Of a stretch of DNA of 64,000 nt, positions 1 to 7,915 are shown piece by piece. The notes under the pieces were generated by a model, which made no database searches, was not told the DNA's origin, and saw nothing but the letters and a program-made list of their open reading frames with translations. A program made the translations under genes and the position numbers. How positions within the stretch are numbered: the first letter of the stretch is position 1; each line of letters opens with the position of its first letter. The DNA lies in NCBI GenBank assembly GCA_015478655.1, contig JADMIJ010000001.1:1-64000 (forward strand), read 5' to 3'. The DNA is from Acidimicrobiales bacterium. GTDB lineage: Bacteria > Actinomycetota > Acidimicrobiia > Acidimicrobiales > RAAP-2.

Positions 1-73
1 GCGCTCGGCAGGATTCGAACCTGCAACCTTCTGATCCGTAGTCAGATGCTCTAATCCGTTGAGCTACGAGCGC
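1..73 (-). tRNA. tRNA-Arg (anticodon ACG)
   Basis: A complete cloverleaf can be drawn on the minus strand. The acceptor arms are GCGCTCG (67-73) and CGAGCGC (1-7), the anticodon stem is TCTGA/TCAGA and its loop is CTACGGA, giving anticodon ACG. The T-arm has the usual GGTTCGAATCC core. The gene reaches base 1, so the discriminator base and any encoded CCA lie outside the window. Confidence 0.93.
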
Positions 74-326
74 TGGATATTGTCGATGCGTTCGCCGGCA
101 ACTGCAAACACCCCACCGTGAGGCCGGTTGTCGACCAGCGCTGAAGCGGTTGCCCACTCTATATGACCGGAGAAACTGCCAACTCCGGCGCCACTCGACC
201 TCGGAGGGCTTCTGACGGAGCGTCAGATACAATCACATCAGCACCGCGGTCCCCGGAGTTCCAGGGTTCTGCCCCGCGACCATCAGCTAGCCCGCAGCAG
301 AATCCGTTGGAGGACAGAGGAAGCCC

Positions 327-1571
327 ATGCCAGTCGACGCCCCACTCCATGGCATCCGGATCATCGAATGCTCGGCGCTGGGACCCGCCGCCATCACCAT
401 GCCGCTGGTCGACCTCGGGGCCGAAGTGATCAAGGTCGAACCCCCGTCCGGCGACTACGTCCGTGAGATGACCTGGCCCATCGTCGAAGGCGTCTCGCTC
501 ATGCACCTCCACATCAATCGGGGCAAGCGCAGCATCGTCATGGACCTCCGCAATGACGAGGACGTGGCCACCTTCAAGGAGTTGGCCATGACCGCCGATG
601 TGGTCGTCGAAGCCATGCGGCCGGGAGGTCTTGCCCGGCGCGGCGTCGGCTACGAACAGTTGAGGGAATTGAACCCCAGACTGGTCTTCTGCACCATCTC
701 GGGCTATGGCATGACCGGCCCGTACCAGAACCTTCCCGCCCACGGGATTGCCTTCGATACCTGGGCGGGAATCGTCTCGCCCCAGGTCAATGCCCAAGGC
801 TTCGCCTACCTTCCCGAGCACGCCTCCATGGGAATCCACGCCGGACCGCTGTTCGGGGCCCTCGGGATCGTGGCGGCCGTGCTCCGCGCCAAGTCGACCG
901 GCGAGGGCTCCTTCCTCGAGGTGGCCCAGTCCGATGCCGCCGCCGCCATGGACTGGTACCGGAGCGAGACCTGGCGCGCCTATGAGCGGCCCGAGTCAGA
1001 GGTGACGGGCAACAAGTCCGACGGGTACGAACGACGCGAGCCGGGCACGGCCGGCATGGTGGAGGGCGTGCGGTACCAGGTCTATGAGGCCAGGGACGGT
1101 AGGTACGTTCTCTTCATGGCCTCCGAACAGGCCTTCTGGAAGAACTTCTGCGAGGCCGTCGGCCGCCTCGACATGTTCGAGCGATGGCCGGGCTCGAAGT
1201 TCGCCGACCATGCCCGCAACAACCTCGAGATGCGGCGCGAGCTGCGCGACATCTTCCGCACCCGGACGGCCGAGGAGTGGATCGACTTCGGGGTGACGGC
1301 CAACTTTCCGGTCAGCCCGGTCAACTCTCCCCGAACCATCGCCGAGGATCCCCAGTTCAACGATCGGTTCCATTGGTACTCCACGGAGCAGCTGGGGGCC
1401 GAGCAGCTCCCGACACCGCTGAAGTTCGTGGGCGAGGAGCTGCCGATCCCGTCCCATGCTCCCGCCGTGGGTCAAGACACCGAAGCGGTGCTTCACGATG
1501 TCCTCGGATGGGACGACGACCGCATCGCCGAGTCCCGCGCCCGCGGCGGTCTGGGTGGTCAAAGCACCTAG
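327..1571 (+). CDS. Family III CoA transferase (CaiB/BaiF type)
   Basis: The 414-residue product has the family III CoA-transferase layout: the N-terminal GAEVIKVEPPSGD segment (about residues 30-43), a GRxSIxxDL-like stretch (GKRSIVMDL) and a central TGEGSFLEVAQSDA segment. Members move CoA from an acyl-CoA donor to an acid in the cytoplasm. The ATG at 327 is preceded by AGAGGA. The Asp that normally takes part in catalysis is not obvious: the equivalent place seems to read MGIHAG near residue 172, so the protein could be an atypical transferase, a racemase-like relative or inactive. It precedes a DUF35/thiolase pair, suggesting acyl-CoA catabolism. The substrate cannot be told from sequence. 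Confidence 0.88.
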   Translation: MPVDAPLHGIRIIECSALGPAAITMPLVDLGAEVIKVEPPSGDYVREMTWPIVEGVSLMHLHINRGKRSIVMDLRNDEDVATFKELAMTADVVVEAMRPGGLARRGVGYEQLRELNPRLVFCTISGYGMTGPYQNLPAHGIAFDTWAGIVSPQVNAQGFAYLPEHASMGIHAGPLFGALGIVAAVLRAKSTGEGSFLEVAQSDAAAAMDWYRSETWRAYERPESEVTGNKSDGYERREPGTAGMVEGVRYQVYEARDGRYVLFMASEQAFWKNFCEAVGRLDMFERWPGSKFADHARNNLEMRRELRDIFRTRTAEEWIDFGVTANFPVSPVNSPRTIAEDPQFNDRFHWYSTEQLGAEQLPTPLKFVGEELPIPSHAPAVGQDTEAVLHDVLGWDDDRIAESRARGGLGGQST

Positions 1572-1630
1572 CCCTTCCGGCGCGCCCAGGGTGCGGGTTC
1601 GGTCCAGGGGGTCTCCATCGGGCTGGGCGT

Positions 1631-1636
1631 TAGGAT
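1631..1636 (+). promoter_or_regulatory. -10 hexamer for a leaderless gene
   Basis: TAGGAT is followed by exactly six bases and then the ATG at 1643. This spacing places the transcription start on or next to the start codon. No clear -35 hexamer is seen. Confidence 0.5.
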
Positions 1637-1642
1637 CCGGGC

Positions 1643-2107
1643 ATGCCTCCGGTCAAGACCCGTCTCCCCGCCATCGAGGGTTGGTTCACGCTCGACGAAG
1701 ACGCCCCCGCCCTGCTGGGCAGCCGGTGCACGACATGTGGGAACTTCGCCTTTCCGAAGGAGACGTTCTTCTGCCGGAACCCGGAGTGCCAGGGCAAGGA
1801 GTTCGCCGAAACCGAGCTGAGCCGGACTGGCACCATCTGGTCCTACACGGATGCCCGCTATCAACCTCCGAAGCCGTACGAGGCGGCCGACCCCTACGTT
1901 CCCTTCGCCATCGCCGCCGTCGAGCTCCGCGCCGAACGGATGGTGGTGATGGGCCAGGTCGTGCCCGGGGTGGGGGTGGACGAGCTCACCGTCGGAAGCG
2001 AGGTGGAGCTCGTGCTCGACACCCTGTACGAGGACGACGATCACGAGTACCTGGTGTGGAAGTGGCGACCCCGATCGGCGACGACAGGGGGGCGAGCCGA
2101 TGCCTGA
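1643..2107 (+). CDS. DUF35 OB-fold/zinc-ribbon acyl-CoA-associated protein
   Basis: This 154-residue protein has an N-terminal rubredoxin-like zinc ribbon with Cys29, Cys32, Cys44 and Cys49, followed by an OB-fold region containing GTIWSYTDARYQPP and VVMGQVVPG. This is the DUF35 arrangement. Such proteins are partners of thiolase-like enzymes, as ChsH2-type DUF35 domains are for the aldolase Ltp2 in steroid side-chain breakdown. Its stop overlaps the next gene, a thiolase-like protein, by eight bases, so the two are probably co-translated subunits. The start is supported by a TAGGAT hexamer six bases upstream. The substrate is unknown. Confidence 0.85.
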   Translation: MPPVKTRLPAIEGWFTLDEDAPALLGSRCTTCGNFAFPKETFFCRNPECQGKEFAETELSRTGTIWSYTDARYQPPKPYEAADPYVPFAIAAVELRAERMVVMGQVVPGVGVDELTVGSEVELVLDTLYEDDDHEYLVWKWRPRSATTGGRADA

Positions 2108-3299
2108 GCCCAAGAGCGTGGCCGTGTTGGGTGCGGGGATGCACCCGTGGGGAAAGTGGGGACGCAACTTCGTCGAGTACGGCCTGGCTGCCGCCGTCGA
2201 CGCGTTGCACGAAGCCGACCTGGCCTGGACCGACGTCCAGTACGTCGCCGGGGCCGACACCATCCGCAACGGCTATCCCGGCTTCATCGCCGGGGCGACC
2301 TTCGCTCAGGCCCTCGGTTGGACGGGAGCCCGGGTGTCATCGGCATACGCCGCTTGCGCTTCGGGGGCACAGGCCATCAACAACGCCCGGGCCCAGATCC
2401 TGGCCGGCCTGTGCGACGTGGCCCTGGTGGTCGGGGCGGACACCACACCCAAAGGCTTCTTCGCCCCGGTGGGCGGCGATCGCCGGGACGACCCCGACTG
2501 GTTGCGCTTCCACCTGATGGGAGCCACCAATCCGACCTACTTCGCCCTCTATGCCCGCAGGCGCATGGAGCTGTTCGGTGCCACCGAAGCCGACTTCGCC
2601 GCGGTCAAGGTCAAGAACGCCAGGCACGGGCTGGAGAACGTCAATGCCCGCTACCGGAAAGAGGTCACTGCAGAGGAGGTGCTGGCGTCGCCCATGGTGG
2701 CCGATCCGCTGCGCCTGCTCGAGATCTGCGCCACGTCGGACGGTGGAGCCGCCCTGGTGCTGACCAGCATGGAGTTCGCTCGGCGGCACGGCGGGACCGA
2801 AGGCCTCGTCACCATCGACGCCGTGTCCACCGTGACCCCCCGCTTCCCTCAGACCATCATCGAGATGCCGAATTTCTCGACCGATTCAGCGGCCACGTCC
2901 GCCTCCATCGGTCCCACCTTCAAGCAGTCGGTGGCGCTGGCGGCGTACGAGGAGGCCGGCGTCGGTCCGGAGGACGTCAGCGTGGCCGAGGTCTACGACC
3001 TCTCGTCGGCCCTCGAGCTCGACTGGTACGAGGACATCGGGCTGTGCAAGGAGGGCGAGGCCGAGCGACTGCTCCGCGACGGTGAGACCACCCTCGGCGG
3101 CCGGGTGCCGGTGAATCCGAGCGGCGGGCTGTCGTGCTTCGGCGAGGCGATTCCCGCTCAGGCCATCGCCCAGGTGTGCGAGCTGGTATGGCAGTTGCGT
3201 GGCCGGGCCGCGGGACGGCAGGTGCAAGGGGCCCGGGTCGGGGTCTCAGCCAACCAGGGGCTGTTCGGCCATGGCTCGTCAATCATCGTGACCAGGTAG
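2100..3299 (+). CDS. Thiolase-like protein (SCP-x/Ltp lipid-transfer type)
   Basis: The 399-residue product has the thiolase fold. The nucleophile region is AYAACASGAQAIN with Cys86, and the C-terminus has NQGLFGHGSS. The GHPxGxTG motif that carries the catalytic His of condensing thiolases is replaced by GGLSCFGEAIPA (about residues 342-353). Together with the overlapping DUF35 gene this points to the Ltp/SCP-x branch, some members of which work as retro-aldolases on acyl-CoA side chains rather than as beta-ketothiolases. The aldolase role is an inference. The gene ends 35 bases from a convergent quinone reductase gene. Confidence 0.87.
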   Translation: MPEPKSVAVLGAGMHPWGKWGRNFVEYGLAAAVDALHEADLAWTDVQYVAGADTIRNGYPGFIAGATFAQALGWTGARVSSAYAACASGAQAINNARAQILAGLCDVALVVGADTTPKGFFAPVGGDRRDDPDWLRFHLMGATNPTYFALYARRRMELFGATEADFAAVKVKNARHGLENVNARYRKEVTAEEVLASPMVADPLRLLEICATSDGGAALVLTSMEFARRHGGTEGLVTIDAVSTVTPRFPQTIIEMPNFSTDSAATSASIGPTFKQSVALAAYEEAGVGPEDVSVAEVYDLSSALELDWYEDIGLCKEGEAERLLRDGETTLGGRVPVNPSGGLSCFGEAIPAQAIAQVCELVWQLRGRAAGRQVQGARVGVSANQGLFGHGSSIIVTR

Positions 3300-3334
3300 G
3301 CGGACCGGCACCACGCGCCAACGGCCCTGTCAGG

Positions 3335-4288
3335 TCAAGGGTCGGTCAGCGGGTTGACCAGGACGATCTTCCCGAACTTCCCTCCGGCCGCAAACAGCTC
3401 GTAGGCGTCGGCGGCGGCAGCCATGCCCACCCGGGCCGCCACCGGCACCGTCACTGTGCCCTGCGCCAGCAGGCCGACGACGTGCTCGACGGCGCGGGTG
3501 ACCGCGGCCTTCTCCTCCACGGCGCGGGACCTCAAGGTCGAACCCCCGATGGTTGACCGGCTACCCATCAGGGCCAGCAGGTTGAGCTCGACCATGGCCC
3601 CGGCCCCGACGCCGATCACCACGATGCGCGCCCCGACGGCCAAAGACGGGAGGACGGCGGCCACCCCGGGAGCACCGACGAGCTCGAGCGAGACGTCGTA
3701 AGGGCCGTGGCCGCCCACTTGGTCCGGCTCGATGACGGAGTCGGCACCCAGGCCCGCCACATCCTCACGTCGCGCCACCGACCGGACGGACGCCACCACG
3801 TGGGCGCCCGCAGCATGGGCCAGCTGGACGGCGGCCGTGCCCACGCCTCCCGCTGCCCCCGAGATCAGCACCCGGTCGCCGGCGCGCAGCCTGGCCTGAG
3901 TGAACAGGGCGTCATGGGCCGTGCAGAACGCCTCTGAGAACCCGCCGGCCTGATCCCAGGCGATGCCGTCGGGCACGGCGAGCAGCGTGCTCTCCGGCAC
4001 GGCGATCAGCTCCGCCTGGCCTCCCCCGCCGGCGAGGCCCATGACCCGGTCACCGATCGAGAAGCGTTCGGTCCCCCGTCCCAACCCCACGACCTCGCCG
4101 GCGAATTCCATGCCCGGTATGTCCTCCGGCCATCCGGCGGGCGCCGGATACAGCCCTCGGCGCTGCAGAAGGTCGGCGGCGTTGATCCCGGCCGCCGCCA
4201 CCGACACCAGCGCCTCCCCCTCGGCGGGGTGAGGATCAGGGTGCTCCTGCCATTCGAGCGCCCCCTCGACGATGGTGACGGCGTGCAC
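3335..4288 (-). CDS. NADPH:quinone reductase-like MDR oxidoreductase
   Basis: This is a zinc-free medium-chain dehydrogenase/reductase of about 317 residues. It has the GroES-like N-terminal domain (GINAADLLQRRGLYP, GMEFAGEVVGLG) and a Rossmann NADPH site (ISGAAGGVGTAAVQLA, about residues 145-160). The family reduces quinones or activated enones with NADPH in the cytosol. I placed the start at the GTG of VHAVTIVEG because a longer reading would run into the divergent CHAD gene and adds residues unlike the family. It converges on the thiolase-like gene. The true acceptor is unknown. Confidence 0.86.
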   Translation of the reverse strand: MHAVTIVEGALEWQEHPDPHPAEGEALVSVAAAGINAADLLQRRGLYPAPAGWPEDIPGMEFAGEVVGLGRGTERFSIGDRVMGLAGGGGQAELIAVPESTLLAVPDGIAWDQAGGFSEAFCTAHDALFTQARLRAGDRVLISGAAGGVGTAAVQLAHAAGAHVVASVRSVARREDVAGLGADSVIEPDQVGGHGPYDVSLELVGAPGVAAVLPSLAVGARIVVIGVGAGAMVELNLLALMGSRSTIGGSTLRSRAVEEKAAVTRAVEHVVGLLAQGTVTVPVAARVGMAAAADAYELFAAGGKFGKIVLVNPLTDP

Positions 4289-4419
4289 CGGGCCACAGTA
4301 GACGGGGCCTCGCAGCTGGTCCTCCTCCGCTCCGGCTGCGGTGGGCGAGATGCTGGTCCTGCGCCACGCGGCGACAGGACGACCCCACGCTCGTAGTCTG
4401 GAGCCAGGAGGTCTTGGGC

Positions 4420-5481
4420 ATGACAACCGAACCACTGCCGGATGAGGACAGCCCCTCGGATGGGCCGGTGGATACCGATCTGACACTCGGCCACCCGGCA
4501 GACGACGGATTTCTCACCCCCAGCGCCGGAATGGTGCTCCATCGGGTGCTGGCCAGGACCTCGCGCGCCTTCTTGCTCAACGACCTGGCCTCCGAGCCGG
4601 TGGAGGAGGACACCCAGGACTGCGAGGCCGTGGACGCCGTGAGCGTCCGGACCGGCCCGCGGCCCCTGTGGGCCAAGACGGCCGCCTCCGCCCTGGACGC
4701 CACCCAACGGGGGAAGACGGAGACCGACCGGATCCATCAGAGTCGGGTCGCCCTACGCCGGATCCGGTCCAACCTGCGAACATTCCGACTGGCGCTCGAC
4801 CCGGCGTGGGGCACCTCGCTCCGGGCCGAGCTGGCCTGGTACGGAGGCCGGCTGGGCGAGTCGCGTGATCTGCACATCATGGGCGAGATCGTCAGCGGTC
4901 ACGGGCCCGAGGTCATGGACCCCGAGCAGGTCGCCCTCCTCCAATCCGAGGTCGAGGCGCGGATGGCAGCGGCCATGGCCGGCATCGAGGCCGAGCGAGG
5001 CGGAGCTCGGCGGTTCCAGCTGACCGAGCAGATGATGGTCCTGTGGAACGGCCCGGCCTTCAAGCCCAAGGCCAGCAGGCCCGCCGAGGAGGTGCTGCCT
5101 CCGATGTTGCACCGCGCCTGGCACGACCTCCGCGGCGCATCCCGCACGGCCCGCAAGGAACCGTCAGAGGCCAACCTGCACAAATTGCGGATCCGTCTGA
5201 AGGACCTCCGGTACGGCTGCGAGACAGTGGCGCTCGTCGAGGGGGGACCTGCCCGCAAGACGGCCAAGGCGGCCGAACGGCTCCAGAGCAAGCTCGGGGA
5301 CCTTCACGACGCGTGGTTCTCGATCAGTTGGCTGGAGGACCTGGCCCGGACCCGACCGGACCTCGCCGAGCCGATCGATCAGCTGGTGCTGGTCCAACAC
5401 GGCGCGGCCGCCTCCGCCCGCAAGGGTTGGAAGCGCGAGCTGAAGGAGGTCGAGCGCCGGTGGAGGGGCTGGCAGGGTTGA
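4420..5481 (+). CDS. CHAD domain protein (polyphosphate-binding)
   Basis: This 353-residue protein is built around a CHAD domain, an alpha-helical fold with conserved His and basic residues on its surface. Visible landmarks are IHQSRVALRRIRSNLRTF (about residues 107-124), RDLHIM, and the second-half repeat LHKLRIRLKDLRYGCE. CHAD domains bind inorganic polyphosphate. No CYTH catalytic domain is present, so it is a stand-alone binder. The ATG at 4420 is chosen because AGGAGG lies eight bases upstream (4406-4411); a TTG two codons earlier sits too close to it. The convergent neighbour is polyphosphate glucokinase, a meaningful pairing. Confidence 0.88.
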   Translation: MTTEPLPDEDSPSDGPVDTDLTLGHPADDGFLTPSAGMVLHRVLARTSRAFLLNDLASEPVEEDTQDCEAVDAVSVRTGPRPLWAKTAASALDATQRGKTETDRIHQSRVALRRIRSNLRTFRLALDPAWGTSLRAELAWYGGRLGESRDLHIMGEIVSGHGPEVMDPEQVALLQSEVEARMAAAMAGIEAERGGARRFQLTEQMMVLWNGPAFKPKASRPAEEVLPPMLHRAWHDLRGASRTARKEPSEANLHKLRIRLKDLRYGCETVALVEGGPARKTAKAAERLQSKLGDLHDAWFSISWLEDLARTRPDLAEPIDQLVLVQHGAAASARKGWKRELKEVERRWRGWQG

Positions 5482-5498
5482 GCGCGTCACGCACGCGC
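5482..5498. terminator. Hairpin between convergent CHAD and ppgK genes
   Basis: GCGCGT, five loop bases and ACGCGC form a perfect six-pair stem immediately after the CHAD stop codon. There is no T-run, as is common in GC-rich actinobacteria. It could end transcripts from both sides. Confidence 0.45.
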
Positions 5499-5530
5499 CC
5501 GCACGACGAGCGACGGATCGGCGGGAGCGA

Positions 5531-6376
5531 CTATCCAGGAGCCTCGTTGACCCCGAGGTGGTCCGAAGCCCACAGCTTGATGCCTCCGAGGATCCCGGCC
5601 GTGTTGTCGACGATGGTCACGTCCTCATCGAGATGGTCGCGATCCACGCGACGGGAGTTCCCTCCACCGATGTAGAGGTGGTCGAAGAACATGAGCGCCC
5701 GCAGATTGACGATCGCCCGCTGCACCCGTTTGTTCCAGCGCTCCTCGCCGATTTCCTTGCGCGTCGCCTCCCCCAGCTGATCGTTGTAGGTCTCGCCCTT
5801 CCGGAACGGCTGATGGGCGATCTCGAGATGGGGCATGAGCTGACCCTGATAGAACAGGCCGGATCCGAAGCCGGTGCCCAGGGTGATGACCAGTTCGAGC
5901 CCATTGCCGCACACCACCGCCGCGCCCTGGATGTCGGCGTCGTTGGCCACCTTGGTCGGGAGCCCGAAGGCCCCGGACAACGCCGACGCCAGGTCGAATC
6001 CCGCCCACAGCGTTGCCAACCCCGGGTCCACTGCACTCCCCGGCCCGCTCTTGGTCGAGAAATGCGGGGCGGACAGGACCAGACCGTCGCGCACCATGCC
6101 CGGGAACCCCACCGAGACGCGCTCCGCCGCCGGCAACGGCGCCGCCAGCTTGCTCAGCACGGACACCAGCTTGGCGGGGGGCAACGGATAGGTGGTGGGC
6201 ACCTTCACCCTGTCGGCCACCATGGCGCCACCGGCGTCGAGGACCGACGCCTTCAGACCGGTGCCGCCGATGTCCACCGCCAGGGTGAACGGATGGCGGG
6301 GCTCAGCCGAATCCCCGGACTCCGGCTGATTGCTGGCCCGACCGCCAAGCCCCATCGATTGCTCGTCGTCGCTCAT
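5531..6376 (-). CDS. ppgK: Polyphosphate glucokinase
   Basis: The 281-residue product is a ROK-family sugar kinase. The phosphate-binding loop DIGGTGLKAS is near residues 35-44, followed by SVGFPGMV, VANDADIQG with the catalytic Asp, and LGTGFGSGLF. Length and motifs match actinobacterial enzymes that phosphorylate glucose with polyphosphate or ATP. The start is set at the ATG at 6376 because TAGCGT (6383-6388) lies six bases upstream, giving a leaderless transcript; a GTG at 6382 is the alternative. The facing CHAD gene, whose product should bind polyphosphate, supports polyphosphate use. It shares its promoter region with the divergent amidase. Confidence 0.92.
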   Translation of the reverse strand: MSDDEQSMGLGGRASNQPESGDSAEPRHPFTLAVDIGGTGLKASVLDAGGAMVADRVKVPTTYPLPPAKLVSVLSKLAAPLPAAERVSVGFPGMVRDGLVLSAPHFSTKSGPGSAVDPGLATLWAGFDLASALSGAFGLPTKVANDADIQGAAVVCGNGLELVITLGTGFGSGLFYQGQLMPHLEIAHQPFRKGETYNDQLGEATRKEIGEERWNKRVQRAIVNLRALMFFDHLYIGGGNSRRVDRDHLDEDVTIVDNTAGILGGIKLWASDHLGVNEAPG

Positions 6377-6382
6377 GGTCAC

Positions 6383-6388
6383 ACGCTA
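6383..6388 (-). promoter_or_regulatory. -10 hexamer of leaderless ppgK
   Basis: TAGCGT on the minus strand is followed by six bases and the ATG at 6376. The same hexamer on the plus strand (6434-6439) serves the divergent amidase gene. Confidence 0.5.
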
Positions 6389-6433
6389 GGCCCCCCGACC
6401 GTGCCACGGTCGCACTCACGGGGCCGTTGCCAT

Positions 6434-6439
6434 TAGCGT
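6434..6439 (+). promoter_or_regulatory. -10 hexamer of near-leaderless amidase gene
   Basis: TAGCGT is followed by eight bases and the GTG at 6448. It is the likely reason to prefer this GTG over a TTG at 6427, which lies upstream of the hexamer. Confidence 0.4.
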
Positions 6440-6447
6440 CAACCCCC

Positions 6448-7860
6448 GTGACCGATCAGCCCTGGCCCGGAGATGCCTGTTCCCTCGTCGATGCGTTCCG
6501 GGCCGGGACCCTCAGTCCCGTCGAGGCCCTTGGCGCGTCGCTGGCGGCCATCGACTCCTCGGAACTCAACGCCTTCAGCCATATGGACGTCGAAGCTGCC
6601 CGTAGCGCTGCGGCACAGGCCGACGTCTCCCTCCCCTTCGGCGGGGTCCCCGTCGGCATCAAGGAGCTCGAGTCGGTCGACGGTTGGCCCGCCACCGAAG
6701 CCTCGCTCGTCTTCAAGGATCGCGTCGCCGACCATGACTCCACCCAGGTGACCCGCTTGCGGGCCGCCGGGGCCGTTCTGGCCGGCCAGACCACTGCCTC
6801 CGAATTCGGCGGCATCAACTGCACCCATACCAAGCTGCACGGAACCACTCGAAATCCATGGAACCTCGAGCGAACCCCGGGTGGGTCGTCGGGCGGTTCT
6901 GCGGCCGCCGTGGCCGGGGGCCTGATCCCCATTGCCAGCGGCGGCGACGGCGGGGGGTCGATCCGCATTCCGGCCGGGTTCACCGGGCTGTTCGGGCTCA
7001 AGTCGACCTTCGGCCGGATTCCCAAAGGGCCAGCGACCCTGCAGCCGCCGCTCACCGTGGTGGTGGGCTGCGTGTCCCGGTCGGTGCGTGACACGGCCCG
7101 GTGGTTCGACGTGTGCAACGGCTTCGACGCCCGAGACACCCTGAGCCTGCCCCGGGTGCAGGGCTGGGAAGCCGGGCTCGACAGCTTCGATCTGAGCGGC
7201 AAGCGGGCGGTGGTCTCGATCGACCTGGGGGCGGCCATCGTCGAACCCCGCGCCACGGCCCTGCTGGTCGAGATGGCTGAGGCGCTGATCGCGGGTGCAG
7301 GGCTGCGGCGCGTCGACGTCGCCGTCGAACTGCCCCAAGCCGGCCTCGAGTGGGCCATGTCCAATCTGATCGGCCTCGCCGGAGCACTCGGGGACCGCTA
7401 TCCGGACTGCAACGACGACCTGACCCCGGAAATCCAACTGGGCATGAACCTCGCCACCCACCACCTCAACGTGCAGACGGCTGGAGCCACCGAGATGTTC
7501 CGCATCGAGGTCAACGAGCGCATGGCCGATGTGTTCGACCAGGCCGACTTCATCTTCGCCGCGGCCAACCCCGACGTGGCCTTCGCCGCCGCCGGGCCGA
7601 TGCCCACCACCGTCGGGGATGTCGATCTCATCACCGAGCACGGCTTCGACAAGGCCATCGGCAACAACGGCGCCTTGACGATCCCGGCCAATCTGACCGG
7701 CAACCCGGCCGTGTCCATCCCGGCGGGCTCGGTCGACGGACTGCCGGTGGGGTTGCAGGTGATCGGCCGCCACCACGAGGAGCAGCTCCTCCTGGATCTC
7801 GCCCGCATCGCCGAGCGCGAGCGGCCGTGGCCGGTGACGGCCCCTGCCGCACCGTTGTGA
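6448..7860 (+). CDS. Amidase signature family hydrolase
   Basis: The 470-residue protein carries the amidase signature. The catalytic Lys lies in VPVGIKELE (about residue 70), and the Gly/Ser-rich core has GGSSGGSAAAVAGG and GGDGGGSIRIPAGF with the cis-Ser and nucleophile Ser. The C-terminal segment GNPAVSIPAGSVDGLPVGLQ is typical. These enzymes hydrolyse amides to acid and ammonia. GatA, the tRNA amidotransferase subunit, is a relative, but this copy has no gatB or gatC nearby and sits in a catabolic neighbourhood, so a small-molecule amidase is more likely. Substrate is unknown. The first GTG after a TAGCGT hexamer is taken as start. Confidence 0.9.
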   Translation: MTDQPWPGDACSLVDAFRAGTLSPVEALGASLAAIDSSELNAFSHMDVEAARSAAAQADVSLPFGGVPVGIKELESVDGWPATEASLVFKDRVADHDSTQVTRLRAAGAVLAGQTTASEFGGINCTHTKLHGTTRNPWNLERTPGGSSGGSAAAVAGGLIPIASGGDGGGSIRIPAGFTGLFGLKSTFGRIPKGPATLQPPLTVVVGCVSRSVRDTARWFDVCNGFDARDTLSLPRVQGWEAGLDSFDLSGKRAVVSIDLGAAIVEPRATALLVEMAEALIAGAGLRRVDVAVELPQAGLEWAMSNLIGLAGALGDRYPDCNDDLTPEIQLGMNLATHHLNVQTAGATEMFRIEVNERMADVFDQADFIFAAANPDVAFAAAGPMPTTVGDVDLITEHGFDKAIGNNGALTIPANLTGNPAVSIPAGSVDGLPVGLQVIGRHHEEQLLLDLARIAERERPWPVTAPAAPL

Positions 7861-7915
7861 CAGCGGCGGGCCACACCCGCCTACCCACCGGTCCGACCAT
7901 CGAGAGGATCCCACT

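Noticed and set aside
3335-4486. Longer start for the quinone reductase gene
   Set aside because: It would overlap the divergent CHAD gene start and adds about 66 residues unlike the family.
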